From contig CANMNA010000005.1 of assembly GCA_947499075.1 (NCBI GenBank), positions 1 through 47,928 of the forward strand: a stretch of DNA of 47,928 nucleotides. The letters run 5' to 3'. Numbering within the stretch: the first letter of the stretch is position 1; each line of letters begins with the position of its first letter. The notes beneath the pieces are model-generated. The model was given only the letters and a program-made list of their open reading frames with translations. It did not search any database and was not told the origin of the DNA. Source of the stretch: Myxococcales bacterium (GTDB lineage Bacteria > Myxococcota_A > UBA9042). This document shows, one piece after another, positions 9,230 through 18,180 of this stretch. The translations under genes were made by a program, and so were the position numbers.

Positions 9230-9804
9230 CGCCGTGGCAGGTCGCGACCCGGCAATGGCGGAAGACCCTTGCCCGCGCCAGCCATTGGCGCTACGCCCTT
9301 GGTCGCAAGCGGTGGCGATGATGGCGCAGCGGGACCGGTCGCCGTAGCCGGCTCAGCGGACTCCAGGGTCGGCCGCGCAACAAGCGGCGTAGCCTTGCTG
9401 CGGCGCGCGGCCGACCACACGAAAACCACTGCAATCGCAGCCGTTGCCATCAACAGCAAGGCGCCAGCGGGCGTCAATGAACTCGGCTTGGTCTGGGTGT
9501 CGCGCAGGTAGCTTGGCAGCTGCGGCGATGCCGGCGCGGCGCCATCGTCTTGGGTCGCAAACTCACTGCCACGCGCAATCTGGCCCTCGTAGGCCTGCAC
9601 CAGCTCAATGGTGTTCATTTCCAAGAATTCAGCATAAATCTTAAGAAAGCCGCGGGTGTAGACTTCGCCGGGCAAGTCGCCAAACCGGTCTTCTTCCAGC
9701 GCGACCAGCACCGTTCGCGTCAGCTTGGTCGCGCGCGTCACAGGCTCAAAACCCATGCCCCGCGCTTCGCGCCGTTGCCGCAACTGTTCGCCGACCGTGT
9801 ACAT
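9226..9804 (-). CDS. RodZ-like HTH protein with TM segment
   Basis: MYTVGEQLRQRREARGMGFEPVTRATKLTRTVLVALEEDRFGDLPGEVYTRGFLKIYAEFLEMNTIELVQAYEGQ; TM LTPAGALLLMATAAIAVVFVWSA. ATGA overlap with recO. Confidence 0.8.
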   Translation of the reverse strand: MYTVGEQLRQRREARGMGFEPVTRATKLTRTVLVALEEDRFGDLPGEVYTRGFLKIYAEFLEMNTIELVQAYEGQIARGSEFATQDDGAAPASPQLPSYLRDTQTKPSSLTPAGALLLMATAAIAVVFVWSAARRSKATPLVARPTLESAEPATATGPAAPSSPPLATKGVAPMAGAGKGLPPLPGRDLPRR

Positions 9805-10083
9805 GCTAAGTCAAAATCCGATGTTGGCGCCGAGCCTGCTGGCCCGCGACCGGTGCCTGTGCTGGCTGGCCGGGCCCGGGTGATACACGGTTTTGGGTCA
9901 TTTTGGCAAGCTGTGGCGGCGCAAAAACCGCTAAACTAAGACGGCAAAGGCAGTTGCGCGACCAGTAGTAGGTCGGTGGCGCAACCGTTCAAAATCGGAT
10001 TAGATCGCCCGGTAGATCGCCGCGTCCAAGCCCGTCAATCGCCCATTTCGGCTGGCCAAATCGGCCATAATATGAGCAATAGC

Positions 10084-10899
10084 ATGAAGTTCAACTTACG
10101 ATCGCTGCTGGCTGTGTGCTTGCTCGCCTCGACGCTGACCGCGCCCAGTCACGCCCAGACACCTGGCGGTAAGTCCCTGTTTTCGGCAAGCCAGTCGGGT
10201 CCGCCTGCGCCTTGATTTCTGTCCGGCGCGATCCGCATGAACATGAGTGCGCTGTCTGCGGCGGCGGTGGGGGCTGCACCGCGGGCGATGCCTGCGGGGC
10301 TCCAAGTGCACGGTCAGGGCACCGGCAACCTGTGCAACTTTGAGCTCAGCGAGCTGGCCAGCCACTCGCTGGCAGGTCTCGAAGCGATGCTGCTGCCTGA
10401 AGTGCCCAATAGCATGGTGCTGAAGGCCTCGCAGGACATGATCCGGGCGGTGGTGGCCCTTGAAGTCGGGCACAGGCTGGGGATGCGCCACAATTTCGCG
10501 GGCTCGTTGGCCAGCAATTTGCGGCGCGACCAAGTCGACAAGGTGTTTGCCGGCTCCCTCAAAGGCAACGCGACCAAGCTGTTGCCGTCGTCAACCGTGA
10601 TGGACTACCTGGAGACACGTGAGTCGATCCTGCTGGGCGACCTCATCGGCAAGAAGGCGCTGGCGCTCGACTAGGACAAGAAGGCCATCGCGGCGCTGTA
10701 CGCTGGCAAAGACACGCCGGCTGACGAGATGCCGCCGTTTTGTACCGACTCGTCGATGGGCAAATACCTGGACTGTATGGTTTTTGACTCTGGCAAGTCG
10801 ATCATCGGCCCGCGCGCCACCCATGTCGGGTTCAAGAGCGAGCAGGTGGCACAAGCGGTGCTCGAGATTGCGGTCGCGCTCAACAAGACGCCGCCGCAC
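10084..10899 (+). pseudogene. Decayed zinc-dependent metalloprotease (DUF4953/5117-like gluzincin)
   Basis: One frame with signal peptide MKFNLRSLLAVCLLASTLTAPSHAQ, in-frame TGA (10213-10215), core VALEVGHRLGMRHNFAGS (expected HEVGHTLGLRHNF), STVMDYLETRES, in-frame TAG (10672-10674), then continued homologous-looking sequence. Confidence 0.65.
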
Positions 10900-10943
10900 A
10901 GGTGCTTGACGCAGCGCCCGCGTCCGCCGACCATCGCCGGGCC

Positions 10944-11813
10944 ATGTCTACAGTGCCCCCGCAACCGTTGCCGACCGACCCGCCCGCCGAGGATCCGGTG
11001 TTGCTCCTGCAGCAAGTTGCCGCGGCCCTGCGCTTGGCGCGTTGGCAGGGGATCGAGGCCGTACCCCGCGCCAAGGTGGCTGATCCACCGGCCCAACAAC
11101 AGCGCCCGCAGCCAGCCCAACAACAGCGCCCGCAGCCAGCCCAACCGCAGCGCGAGCAAGTGCCGCAGCCGCAGCCCCAGCGACCGTCTCAGCCGCTGCC
11201 CACGGCCCGTGCGCTGCCGTCGCTGGCTGCGGAGCTGACGCAGGCGCGTCAGCTGGCCCGCACCAAGCTCGACGAAGCGTTGGGCCGGGCGGGCACCTGC
11301 ACCAAGTGTCCGCGCGCGACAGGCCGCCTGCGCGTGGTTGCGCCAGGTGGCAATCCGCAGGCGCGGCTGCTGGTGGTCATCGACGCGCCGTCATCGGAGG
11401 ACGAACGTGCCAATCAGCCGGCGCAGGGCGCGGCGGGGGCGCTGCTCGACCGCATGCTGGGCGCGATGGGCCTGCACCGCGACGACGTATGGTTGAGCTA
11501 TATGTGCCTGTGCCGCGGGTCGAGCGATCAGGCGGTCACGCCCGACCAGGCGCTGGCGTGCAGCCCTTGGCTGCGGCAGCAGTTTGAAGTGGTTACGCCG
11601 CAGGCGATGGTGCTGTTTGGCCAAGGTAGCGCCCAGTACCTGCTGCGCAGCACTGCGCCGCTTGCGGAGCTGCGCGGGCGGTGGGGGCAGCTGCGCGGCG
11701 TGCCGATCCTGGCGACGTGGGGTCTGGACGAAGTGCTGGTCGACCCCGCCAAGAAGCGCGAGGTCTGGACCGACCTGCAGCAGGTCATGGCGCAGCTCGG
11801 ACTGCGCCGATGA
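10944..11813 (+). CDS. Uracil-DNA glycosylase family 4/5-like protein with Pro/Gln-rich N-terminus and divergent active site
   Basis: CTKCPRATGRLRVVAPGGNPQARLLVVIDAPSSEDE...GALLDRMLGAMGLHRDDVWLSYMCLCRG...PDQALACSPWLRQQFEVVTPQAMVLFGQGSAQYLL...LRGRWGQLRGVPILATWGLDEVLVDPAKKREVWTDLQQV. GTG start at 10902 also possible. Confidence 0.75.
   Translation: MSTVPPQPLPTDPPAEDPVLLLQQVAAALRLARWQGIEAVPRAKVADPPAQQQRPQPAQQQRPQPAQPQREQVPQPQPQRPSQPLPTARALPSLAAELTQARQLARTKLDEALGRAGTCTKCPRATGRLRVVAPGGNPQARLLVVIDAPSSEDERANQPAQGAAGALLDRMLGAMGLHRDDVWLSYMCLCRGSSDQAVTPDQALACSPWLRQQFEVVTPQAMVLFGQGSAQYLLRSTAPLAELRGRWGQLRGVPILATWGLDEVLVDPAKKREVWTDLQQVMAQLGLRR
11092..11139. repeat. 24-bp tandem repeat x2 inside the UDG-like gene
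   Basis: CCCAACAACAGCGCCCGCAGCCAG twice; encodes the AQQQRPQP repeats. Confidence 0.9.
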
Positions 11814-11906
11814 AATCCAGACAAGGCTTGCGCCGATAAGATCCTGCCGCAGTTGCGCGGCAACCAACAGAGACCGGGACAGCCGGGCTGCGATCTGGGC
11901 CAAAGC

Positions 11907-13052
11907 ATGTTGATCCGCAAGTCGTTTATTGCCGCGTTTCTGGTTGCCATGGGCGTGGTCGCGCTCACGACGCCGATCGTGCTGGCGCTGGCTCGCCGCT
12001 ACAAGCTGTTTGACGACCCGGACGGCGAGCGCAAGGTCCACGTCGCGCCCACGCCGCGGTTGGGTGGTATCGCGATCGTGGCCGGCATTTTAGCGCCGAT
12101 CATCGCACTGGCGTTTTGGAGCAACGACTTTGCCGAAGAGTTGCGCAGTGACTCGGGTCGGCTGGTGGCGTTTCTGGGCGGCGCTTTCGCGATCCTGGCG
12201 CTGGGCCTGTACGACGACATCAAGGGCGTAGGGGCTTGGGGCAAGCTCGGCGTGCAGTCGCTGGTCGCGCTGGTGCTGTGGGAATCCGATCTGCGCGTGA
12301 CCACGATCACCTTTTTCGATCACACCGTGCCGTTGGGGCTGTGGTCGCTGCCGCTGACCATCGTCTGGGTTGCCGGGTTTATCAACGCCATGAATCTGAT
12401 CGATGGCCTGGACGGCCTCGCGGCAGGCGTGGCGTTCTTCGCCTCGCTGTCTCTGTTTGCGATTGCCCAGCTCGACGGCAACGGCTTTTTGGCGCTGATG
12501 GCGGCGACGACCGCGGGCGCGGCGCTGGGCTTTTTGGTGTTCAACTACTCGCCGGCCATGATTTTTATGGGCGACGCCGGCAGCATGACCTTTGGCTATA
12601 TTTTTGCGGTGGCCGGGTTGTGGAGTGCGTCCAAGCGGGCATCGCTGATGGGTTTGGCGCTGCCGATGGTGGCGTTGGGCGTGCCGATGTTTGACACCGG
12701 CTTTGCCTTTTTTCGGCGCGCCGCTGCCGGCCGGTCGCCGTTTCGCTCCGATCGCAACCACATTCACCATCAACTGGTGGCGTATGGTCTGAGTCAGCGC
12801 CAGGCCGTGGGCATGATCTACGTGGTGTGCTGCGTGCTGACTGCCGGCACGATCATGCTGCGCGCCACCGATGACTTGCGGGTGGGCGCCCTGTTTGGCG
12901 GATTGACGGTGGTGACCATCGTGGCCATGCGCCTGTGGCTGCGCAAGCACGGCGCCGCCAAAACCCAAGCGCTTTGCGCGCAGCAGGCTTCGCTGCCAGC
13001 AGCAGAACTAGTGGCGCCTGCGCCACCTGCTGACCAAGGCCCGACCCAGTAG
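11907..13052 (+). CDS. Undecaprenyl-phosphate sugar-1-phosphate transferase, WecA/MraY family
   Basis: KLFDDPDGERKVHVAPTPRLGGIAIVAG...FINAMNLIDGLDGLAAGVA...FMGDAGSMTFGY...PFRSDRNHIHHQLVAYGLSQRQAV. Confidence 0.92.
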   Translation: MLIRKSFIAAFLVAMGVVALTTPIVLALARRYKLFDDPDGERKVHVAPTPRLGGIAIVAGILAPIIALAFWSNDFAEELRSDSGRLVAFLGGAFAILALGLYDDIKGVGAWGKLGVQSLVALVLWESDLRVTTITFFDHTVPLGLWSLPLTIVWVAGFINAMNLIDGLDGLAAGVAFFASLSLFAIAQLDGNGFLALMAATTAGAALGFLVFNYSPAMIFMGDAGSMTFGYIFAVAGLWSASKRASLMGLALPMVALGVPMFDTGFAFFRRAAAGRSPFRSDRNHIHHQLVAYGLSQRQAVGMIYVVCCVLTAGTIMLRATDDLRVGALFGGLTVVTIVAMRLWLRKHGAAKTQALCAQQASLPAAELVAPAPPADQGPTQ

Positions 13053-14054
13053 CCGCCAATTGGCCTCGGGCCAAACACTGGCCGCGACCAGCGCTTCGGC
13101 CCATTGCGGGTTGGCTACGTGCAAAGGTTGCCGCCAGCGTGCGATGCCAACTGCGGCCGTCGCGGCATCGGCGCGCCACCCAGGCGTGGGCAGCAGCCTG
13201 ATCAGCGCCAACAGCGCCGGTGGCGGCGCCTCCCGGCTGTGATCGCGCACCGTATGGGCGACGATCACAGCGGGCAGCGCCGCACGCCAGCTGATCAGCG
13301 TCTGGGCCACAGGCTCTGGCGCGACTGGCGCCCTGTGCCACCAGTGGGCCAAATCACCCAAGTGGCGCCGATCGCCGCCCAGCCCAGTTGCGGCGTGCAG
13401 CAGCAGCAGGGCCGCTTGATCGACCGCGCCCACCACCGCGATGCCATCGCACAGGGCGGCACGCGCAAACAGCGCCTCGACCGCCTGCGGCTGCGCAAAG
13501 GCTGGGCATCGCCGCGGCTCGATCGGCGCACTGTGCACATCGACAGCGGTGTCGTCCGCTAGCCAGTGGGCGGCACCCACCCGCTGATGGTGCATGCGCA
13601 GGCCGAGCTTGGGCAGCAGGGCGGCCACCGCGGCCTGCGCATCTGGCCGGACCAGCAGATCGATGTCGCTGCACGGCCGCACCAGCGGCGGCGCATACGC
13701 CCACTGTTCAACAGCCCAACCCTTGAACACCAGCACCACTGGGCCAAGCTGGGCCACAATCGTTCCCACCAGAGACTGCATCTGCAGCGTGGCCGCCATC
13801 GTCCGCCGCATCTCTCGCGCGGCCGCGGCTTGCAGCGCCTGCTGCGCCAGAGGCGTCCACGTCAACTGGTGACCGGTCACCCAGCACGCTACACCGCACT
13901 GGGCCAGCGCTTGGGCAACGGCCAGCTGCTGCGCGCTGTCGAGCCGCGCAAGCAACGGCAGCGCCACGTCGCGCATGGGCTGGGCCAGCACCGGCCGGCT
14001 CAGGATCCGCACCAATTCGGGCAAAGGCTTGGCCGTAGTTGCCATCAGCGCCAC
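13008..14054 (-). CDS. Nucleotidyltransferase family protein (NTP_transf_5-like)
   Basis: LGPVVLVFKGWAVEQWAYAPPLVRPCSDIDLLVRPDAQAAVAALLPKLGLRMH... with KG and DIDLLV motifs. Confidence 0.75.
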   Translation of the reverse strand: MALMATTAKPLPELVRILSRPVLAQPMRDVALPLLARLDSAQQLAVAQALAQCGVACWVTGHQLTWTPLAQQALQAAAAREMRRTMAATLQMQSLVGTIVAQLGPVVLVFKGWAVEQWAYAPPLVRPCSDIDLLVRPDAQAAVAALLPKLGLRMHHQRVGAAHWLADDTAVDVHSAPIEPRRCPAFAQPQAVEALFARAALCDGIAVVGAVDQAALLLLHAATGLGGDRRHLGDLAHWWHRAPVAPEPVAQTLISWRAALPAVIVAHTVRDHSREAPPPALLALIRLLPTPGWRADAATAAVGIARWRQPLHVANPQWAEALVAASVWPEANWRLLGRALVSRWRRRH

Positions 14055-14057
14055 CGG

Positions 14058-15245
14058 CTAGTGCTTGGGCCGGGTCAAGTGGGTCGCCGCCTGCACCGCG
14101 GTGTGGACCAGCGAGCCCACGCCCACCAGTGGATCGCGCCACGAAAACACCGCGTCGGTGTCGGGCAACGGCTCGCCGGTCAGCGCCCGCAGCAGCGGTT
14201 CGGTGCCCGCTTGGGCCAGCGCAATCGCATCGCGCACACCATAGCGCCACACCACACCATCGCGTTGGGGCTGGACCACCACCGGTGGCAACCCCGCCAA
14301 ATCGCTGGCATGGGCCGGCAACAGGTGGACACCGGCCGCCCGGCACAGATCGTACCACAGTGTTGGCCGCGCGTTGATTTCGATCAACTGCAGCTTGCCC
14401 GTGCGCTGGTCAAGCTTGAATTCGGTGCCGCACACGCCGCCATAGCCCATCCGCTGCACGATATCCCGCGACAGCGCCGCGACCTCTGGCAGCGCTTCGG
14501 TGCGCACCAGCGAGCCCGAGCCAAATTGCCGCGGAAACTGTCGGACTTTGCGGGCCGTCAGCACATGCCGCACCTTTGCCTGCTGGTCGGCCCACACCGC
14601 GCCCACCAGCAAGTTGCTCTCCGGTCCCGCGATCAGCTCTTGCAGGACCACCGCCGTTGGGTCGCCAATGATCTCGTCGAGCGCGTGCAGCAGCTCCGCT
14701 TCGGTCGCCGGCGTCAGTAGCTTTTGGCCGCGCAGGCGCTGCCGCCACAGGTGCCCGGCCCGCGGCTTGACGATGCACGGCAGGCCGACTTCGCGGGCAA
14801 ACGCCAAGATATCGGCGCGATCCGCCGGCTGGAGCGTGCGCGGCACGTCGATGCCCAGCGCGGCGCAGCGTTGGCCAAACCGCGACTTGTCGAGCATCAC
14901 GCCCGCTGCGTGATCGCTATAACCACTGGCCAGCTTCACGCCGGCCCGCAGCAGCGTCTCGCGATGCGCGATGCACCATCCGACTGCATCGTCTGCCGCC
15001 GGCATCACCACCACGGGCGCATGGCCTTGGGCCAGGTCGCAGACCGCATCGACCAGCCCCAGCCCCAGCGGCAAATTGGCGATGCCGCGCGGCCGCTCCA
15101 CCAGTCGGCTGTACCACCCCGGCCGCGACTTGTCCGAGTCGATGCCGATGAGGCGCCACCCAGCCGGATGCAGGTCGCGCACCACCGCCAGACCGGTCGC
15201 GGTCAGCGCCAGCACCACGCAAATGGGACGGTTATCCCTCGACAT
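14058..15245 (-). CDS. ATP-grasp domain protein
   Basis: VKLASGYSDHAAGVMLDKSRFGQRCAALGIDVPRT...LPCIVKPRAGHLWRQ...VVLQELIAGPESNLLVGAVW...GTEFKLDQRTGKLQLIEINARPTLWYDLCRAAGV. Confidence 0.85.
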   Translation of the reverse strand: MSRDNRPICVVLALTATGLAVVRDLHPAGWRLIGIDSDKSRPGWYSRLVERPRGIANLPLGLGLVDAVCDLAQGHAPVVVMPAADDAVGWCIAHRETLLRAGVKLASGYSDHAAGVMLDKSRFGQRCAALGIDVPRTLQPADRADILAFAREVGLPCIVKPRAGHLWRQRLRGQKLLTPATEAELLHALDEIIGDPTAVVLQELIAGPESNLLVGAVWADQQAKVRHVLTARKVRQFPRQFGSGSLVRTEALPEVAALSRDIVQRMGYGGVCGTEFKLDQRTGKLQLIEINARPTLWYDLCRAAGVHLLPAHASDLAGLPPVVVQPQRDGVVWRYGVRDAIALAQAGTEPLLRALTGEPLPDTDAVFSWRDPLVGVGSLVHTAVQAATHLTRPKH

Positions 15246-15251
15246 GGTCAG

Positions 15252-17006
15252 CTACAGAAACGCCGGGTCGCGGTACACGCCAAATTCTTCGCGGAAGATG
15301 TCGCTAATTTCGCCGAGCGTCACCATGTGCTTGACGCCATCGAGGATCGGCACCACCAGGTTGCTGCCGTCCTTGCACGCCGCCCGAATCGCCTTGTGGG
15401 CGCGCGCTGCCTGATCAGCACTGCGGTTGGCCTTGGCCAGCTTGCACCGCGCAATCTGCGAGCGCTCGACCTGCTCATCGATGTGCAGCAGCGGAATCGC
15501 CTGCTCTTTGCCGTCGACGTAGGCATTGACTCCCACCACCTTGCGCTCGCCCGTCTCGACCCGGCGCTGAAACTGAAACGCCGACTCCGAGATCTCTTTT
15601 TGCGGGTAACCCAGCTCGACCGCGCGCACGATGCCGCCCATCTCGTCGATCTTGCGGATGTAGACCAGCGCTTCCTCCTCCATCTTGTCGGTCAGGTGCT
15701 CGATGAAGTACGAGCCCGCCAAGGGATCGACGGTGTTGGCCACGCCAGACTCTTCGAGCAACAATTGTTGCGTGCGCAGCGCGAGTTTGGCCGAACTCTC
15801 GGTCGGCAAGGCATAGGTTTCGTCCAAGCTGTTGGTGTGCAGCGACTGGGTGCCGCCCAGGATCGCCGCCAGCGCCTGCCACGTCGTGCGCACCACGTTG
15901 TTCAGGGGCTGCTGCGCGGTCAGCGACACGCCGGCGGTCTGGGCGTGGGTCCGCAGCATCATCGCGCGCGGATTCTTGGCGCCGAACCGCTCTTTCATGA
16001 TCCGGGCCCACAGGCGTCTCGCCGCCCGAAACTTGGCGACTTCCTCAAAAAAATCGTTGTGGACATCGAAGAAGAAGCTCAGGCGCTGGGCAAAAATGTC
16101 GACGTCCAGCCCCGCGTCGATGCCGGCTTGGACATAGCCAATGCCGTCGGCCAGCGTAAACGCCAGCTCTTGGACCGCCGTCGCCCCGGCTTCGCGGATG
16201 TGGTAGCCCGAAATCGAAATCGTGTTCCACTTGGGCAGCTTGTGGGTGCAAAACACCAGCATGTCGCTGATGATGCGCATCGACGGCCGCGGCGGGCTGA
16301 TCCACTCCTTTTGCGCGATGAACTCCTTGAGGATGTCATTTTGCAGCGTGCCGGCAATCCGGTCGTAGCCCACGCCCTGCCGCTCGGCGACCGCGACGTA
16401 CAGCGCCAGCATCGCAATCGCCGGCGCATTGATGGTCATCGAGGTCGTCACTTCGCCCAGCGGAATGTCGCCAAACAGCGCCTCCATGTCGCCCAAGTGG
16501 CTGACATTGGTGCCTTCGCGGCCGACCTCGCCGTCGCTCATCGGGTGATCGGGGTCGTAGCCCATCAGCGTGGGCATGTCGAACGCGGTCGACAAGCCGG
16601 TCTGGCCTTGGGCGAGCAGGAACTTGAAGCGCTGGTTGGTGTCCTCGGGCGTGCCAAAGCCGGCGAACATGCGCATCGTCCACGGCTTGCCGCGGTACAT
16701 GTTGGCGTGGACACCGCGGGTGAAGGGGTATTGGCCGGGCACGCCGATTTGGTTGAAGAACGCCTCGTCGGTGTGTTTGGGTAGCCACGTCGCGGGCAAC
16801 TCGCGGTTGTCGAGCGACCGGAAGCTGGTCAGGCGCTCGCGGGTGCGGCCGAGGTCGGCGTGCAGGCTGTGCAGGCGCGGGTCGGCGTCGGCCGGCAGTT
16901 GCGTGACGGGCAGGCTGATGCCGGTGTGGCCGGTGGCGGGCGGCAGCGGTGCGGCGGCCGTCGGTGGCAAGGCGGGCAGGGCAGAGTGGGCAGCGTCTTG
17001 GGCCAT
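15252..17006 (-). CDS. B12-dependent acyl-CoA mutase large subunit lacking a cobalamin-binding domain; isobutyryl-CoA mutase-like specificity residues
   Basis: [63 protein letters not shown]...[31 protein letters not shown]...[34 protein letters not shown]. Confidence 0.9.
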   Translation of the reverse strand: MAQDAAHSALPALPPTAAAPLPPATGHTGISLPVTQLPADADPRLHSLHADLGRTRERLTSFRSLDNRELPATWLPKHTDEAFFNQIGVPGQYPFTRGVHANMYRGKPWTMRMFAGFGTPEDTNQRFKFLLAQGQTGLSTAFDMPTLMGYDPDHPMSDGEVGREGTNVSHLGDMEALFGDIPLGEVTTSMTINAPAIAMLALYVAVAERQGVGYDRIAGTLQNDILKEFIAQKEWISPPRPSMRIISDMLVFCTHKLPKWNTISISGYHIREAGATAVQELAFTLADGIGYVQAGIDAGLDVDIFAQRLSFFFDVHNDFFEEVAKFRAARRLWARIMKERFGAKNPRAMMLRTHAQTAGVSLTAQQPLNNVVRTTWQALAAILGGTQSLHTNSLDETYALPTESSAKLALRTQQLLLEESGVANTVDPLAGSYFIEHLTDKMEEEALVYIRKIDEMGGIVRAVELGYPQKEISESAFQFQRRVETGERKVVGVNAYVDGKEQAIPLLHIDEQVERSQIARCKLAKANRSADQAARAHKAIRAACKDGSNLVVPILDGVKHMVTLGEISDIFREEFGVYRDPAFL

Positions 17007-17072
17007 GGTCGTCTCGGGCGGCCCGCGGCACGGCGCGGGTGGCGCAAGTATGGCTGATGGTGGGGCGTAGGG

Positions 17073-17262
17073 CTATGGGGCGGGTGGTTCGCCCGTGGCG
17101 GCGGCAGGTTCGCGAGTTCGGACAGGAGACCGGCGAACCTTCTTTCGGTTTGGGCGGTGACGCTCGCCGGCGTCGAAGACCACGAAGATATCGGGGCTAA
17201 ACCGCGGCGCCTCCGGCCAATACACCGTGATGTCGGCGCCGACAGCGAGCTTGCGGCCGCGC
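17073..17262 (-). pseudogene. Uma2-family (DUF820) endonuclease remnant
   Basis: Minus-strand frame: HRKRGRKLAVGADITVYWPEAPRFSPDIFVVFDAGERHRPNRKKVRRSP..., resembling the Uma2 D..VY....R..PDVFVVF segment, with no N-terminus or catalytic C-terminus. Confidence 0.4.
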
Positions 17263-17275
17263 TTGCGATGCCCGT

Positions 17276-17674
17276 CTACGCCGCCCGACCCATCGCCTGC
17301 CGCGCCGCCCGCACCAAGAACGCTGACCGTGAATAGCCGTGCGCTGTGGCGTAGCTGTCGATCGCCTGCAATTCCCCCTCAGTGACAGTGATGTTGATGC
17401 GGACCGCCGGCGTCGGCCGCTCCGGGACTTCCACCAAGAAAGCCACCGCGGCCCGGTTCTCCCGGGTGGCCATGACGTGCTGCAGTGAACTCGGCTCGGG
17501 CAGCCCTTCGCCGTCCTCGCGCATGCCCTGCACGTGCAGCGCCAGCGCTTCGGATGCGAGCACACGGGCTTGGTCCAGCGTGGGCGCCGCGGTGATGCAC
17601 CCGTCAAAGTCAGGAAACGACACAGCGTAGTCGCTGTGCGGGTCCTTGTGGATAAGCGCAATGTATTCAGCCAC
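17276..17674 (-). CDS. hicB: HicB-family antitoxin
   Basis: MAEYIALIHKDPHSDYAVSFPDFDGCITAAPTLDQARVLASEALALHVQGM... plus C-terminal RHH-like VRINITVTEGELQAIDSYATAHGYSRSAFLVRAARQA. Confidence 0.9.
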   Translation of the reverse strand: MAEYIALIHKDPHSDYAVSFPDFDGCITAAPTLDQARVLASEALALHVQGMREDGEGLPEPSSLQHVMATRENRAAVAFLVEVPERPTPAVRINITVTEGELQAIDSYATAHGYSRSAFLVRAARQAMGRAA

Positions 17675-17677
17675 GGA

Positions 17678-17866
17678 CTACCTCAAGGTGACGCCGGATT
17701 GGCGCTCGATGCTCGCGAGCGTTCCCAGCGGAATGTCGCGCTGCGGGTGGGGCTCTGTCACGCGACCCTTGGGCGTTGGGTGCTTGAATTGCTTATGGCT
17801 GCCCACCTGGGCAACCTCGAACCAGCCGGCGGCCTGCAGTCTGGTGATGACACCTCGGCTGGTCAT
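17678..17866 (-). CDS. hicA: HicA-family toxin
   Basis: MTSRGVITRLQAAGWFEVAQVGSHKQFKHPTPKGRVTEPHPQRDIPLGTLASIERQSGV; G-S-H-K-x-F-x-H core; 3 nt upstream of hicB. Confidence 0.9.
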   Translation of the reverse strand: MTSRGVITRLQAAGWFEVAQVGSHKQFKHPTPKGRVTEPHPQRDIPLGTLASIERQSGVTLR

Positions 17867-17936
17867 GGTCGATACTTCTACACACGGCCAGCGGAGGCCG
17901 CAACAGCAAGACCGCGTGCCGGCGCCCGAATGAGCG

Positions 17937-18108
17937 ACCCCAGCAGGTCAAGGTTGCGCCAAAGTCCCGCTTTGGCGTCACCTTGACGCGCCAAGGTCGT
18001 GCCACAGGACCACACTGGCGCTACCTTGGCACAACAAGATTGCTCCAGAGGATAACTTTGGCGGTACCTTGACGTACCAAGGTTGCACCCGATGACCACT
18101 TTGACGTC
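17937..18108. repeat. Degenerate tandem array of four 43-bp units carrying dyad ACCTTGACG(C/T)(G/A)CCAAGGT
   Basis: Units at 17937, 17980, 18023, 18066. ACCTTGACGCGCCAAGGT (17980-17997), ACCTTGGCACAACAAGAT (18023-18040), ACCTTGACGTACCAAGGT (18066-18083); second half approximates CCAAAG..CTTTGGCG. Confidence 0.8.
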
Positions 18109-18180
18109 ATCCGGGCGTGTGCGGCTGCGGTGTGACGGCAAGCTGCGCCCGGTCACCGTTGTCTCGGACCAGGCCACAGC

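Noticed and set aside
13008-13052. 45-bp convergent overlap of wecA-like and nucleotidyltransferase genes as a frameshift or assembly error
   Set aside because: Both C-termini read plausibly; convergent overlaps are common in compact genomes.
14724-16784. 686-aa plus-strand ORF
   Set aside because: Shadow of the ATP-grasp and mutase genes, which have unambiguous motifs on the minus strand.
17937-18108. 43-bp array considered as CRISPR
   Set aside because: Dyad halves and the intervening portion are both related between units, so there are no unique spacers.
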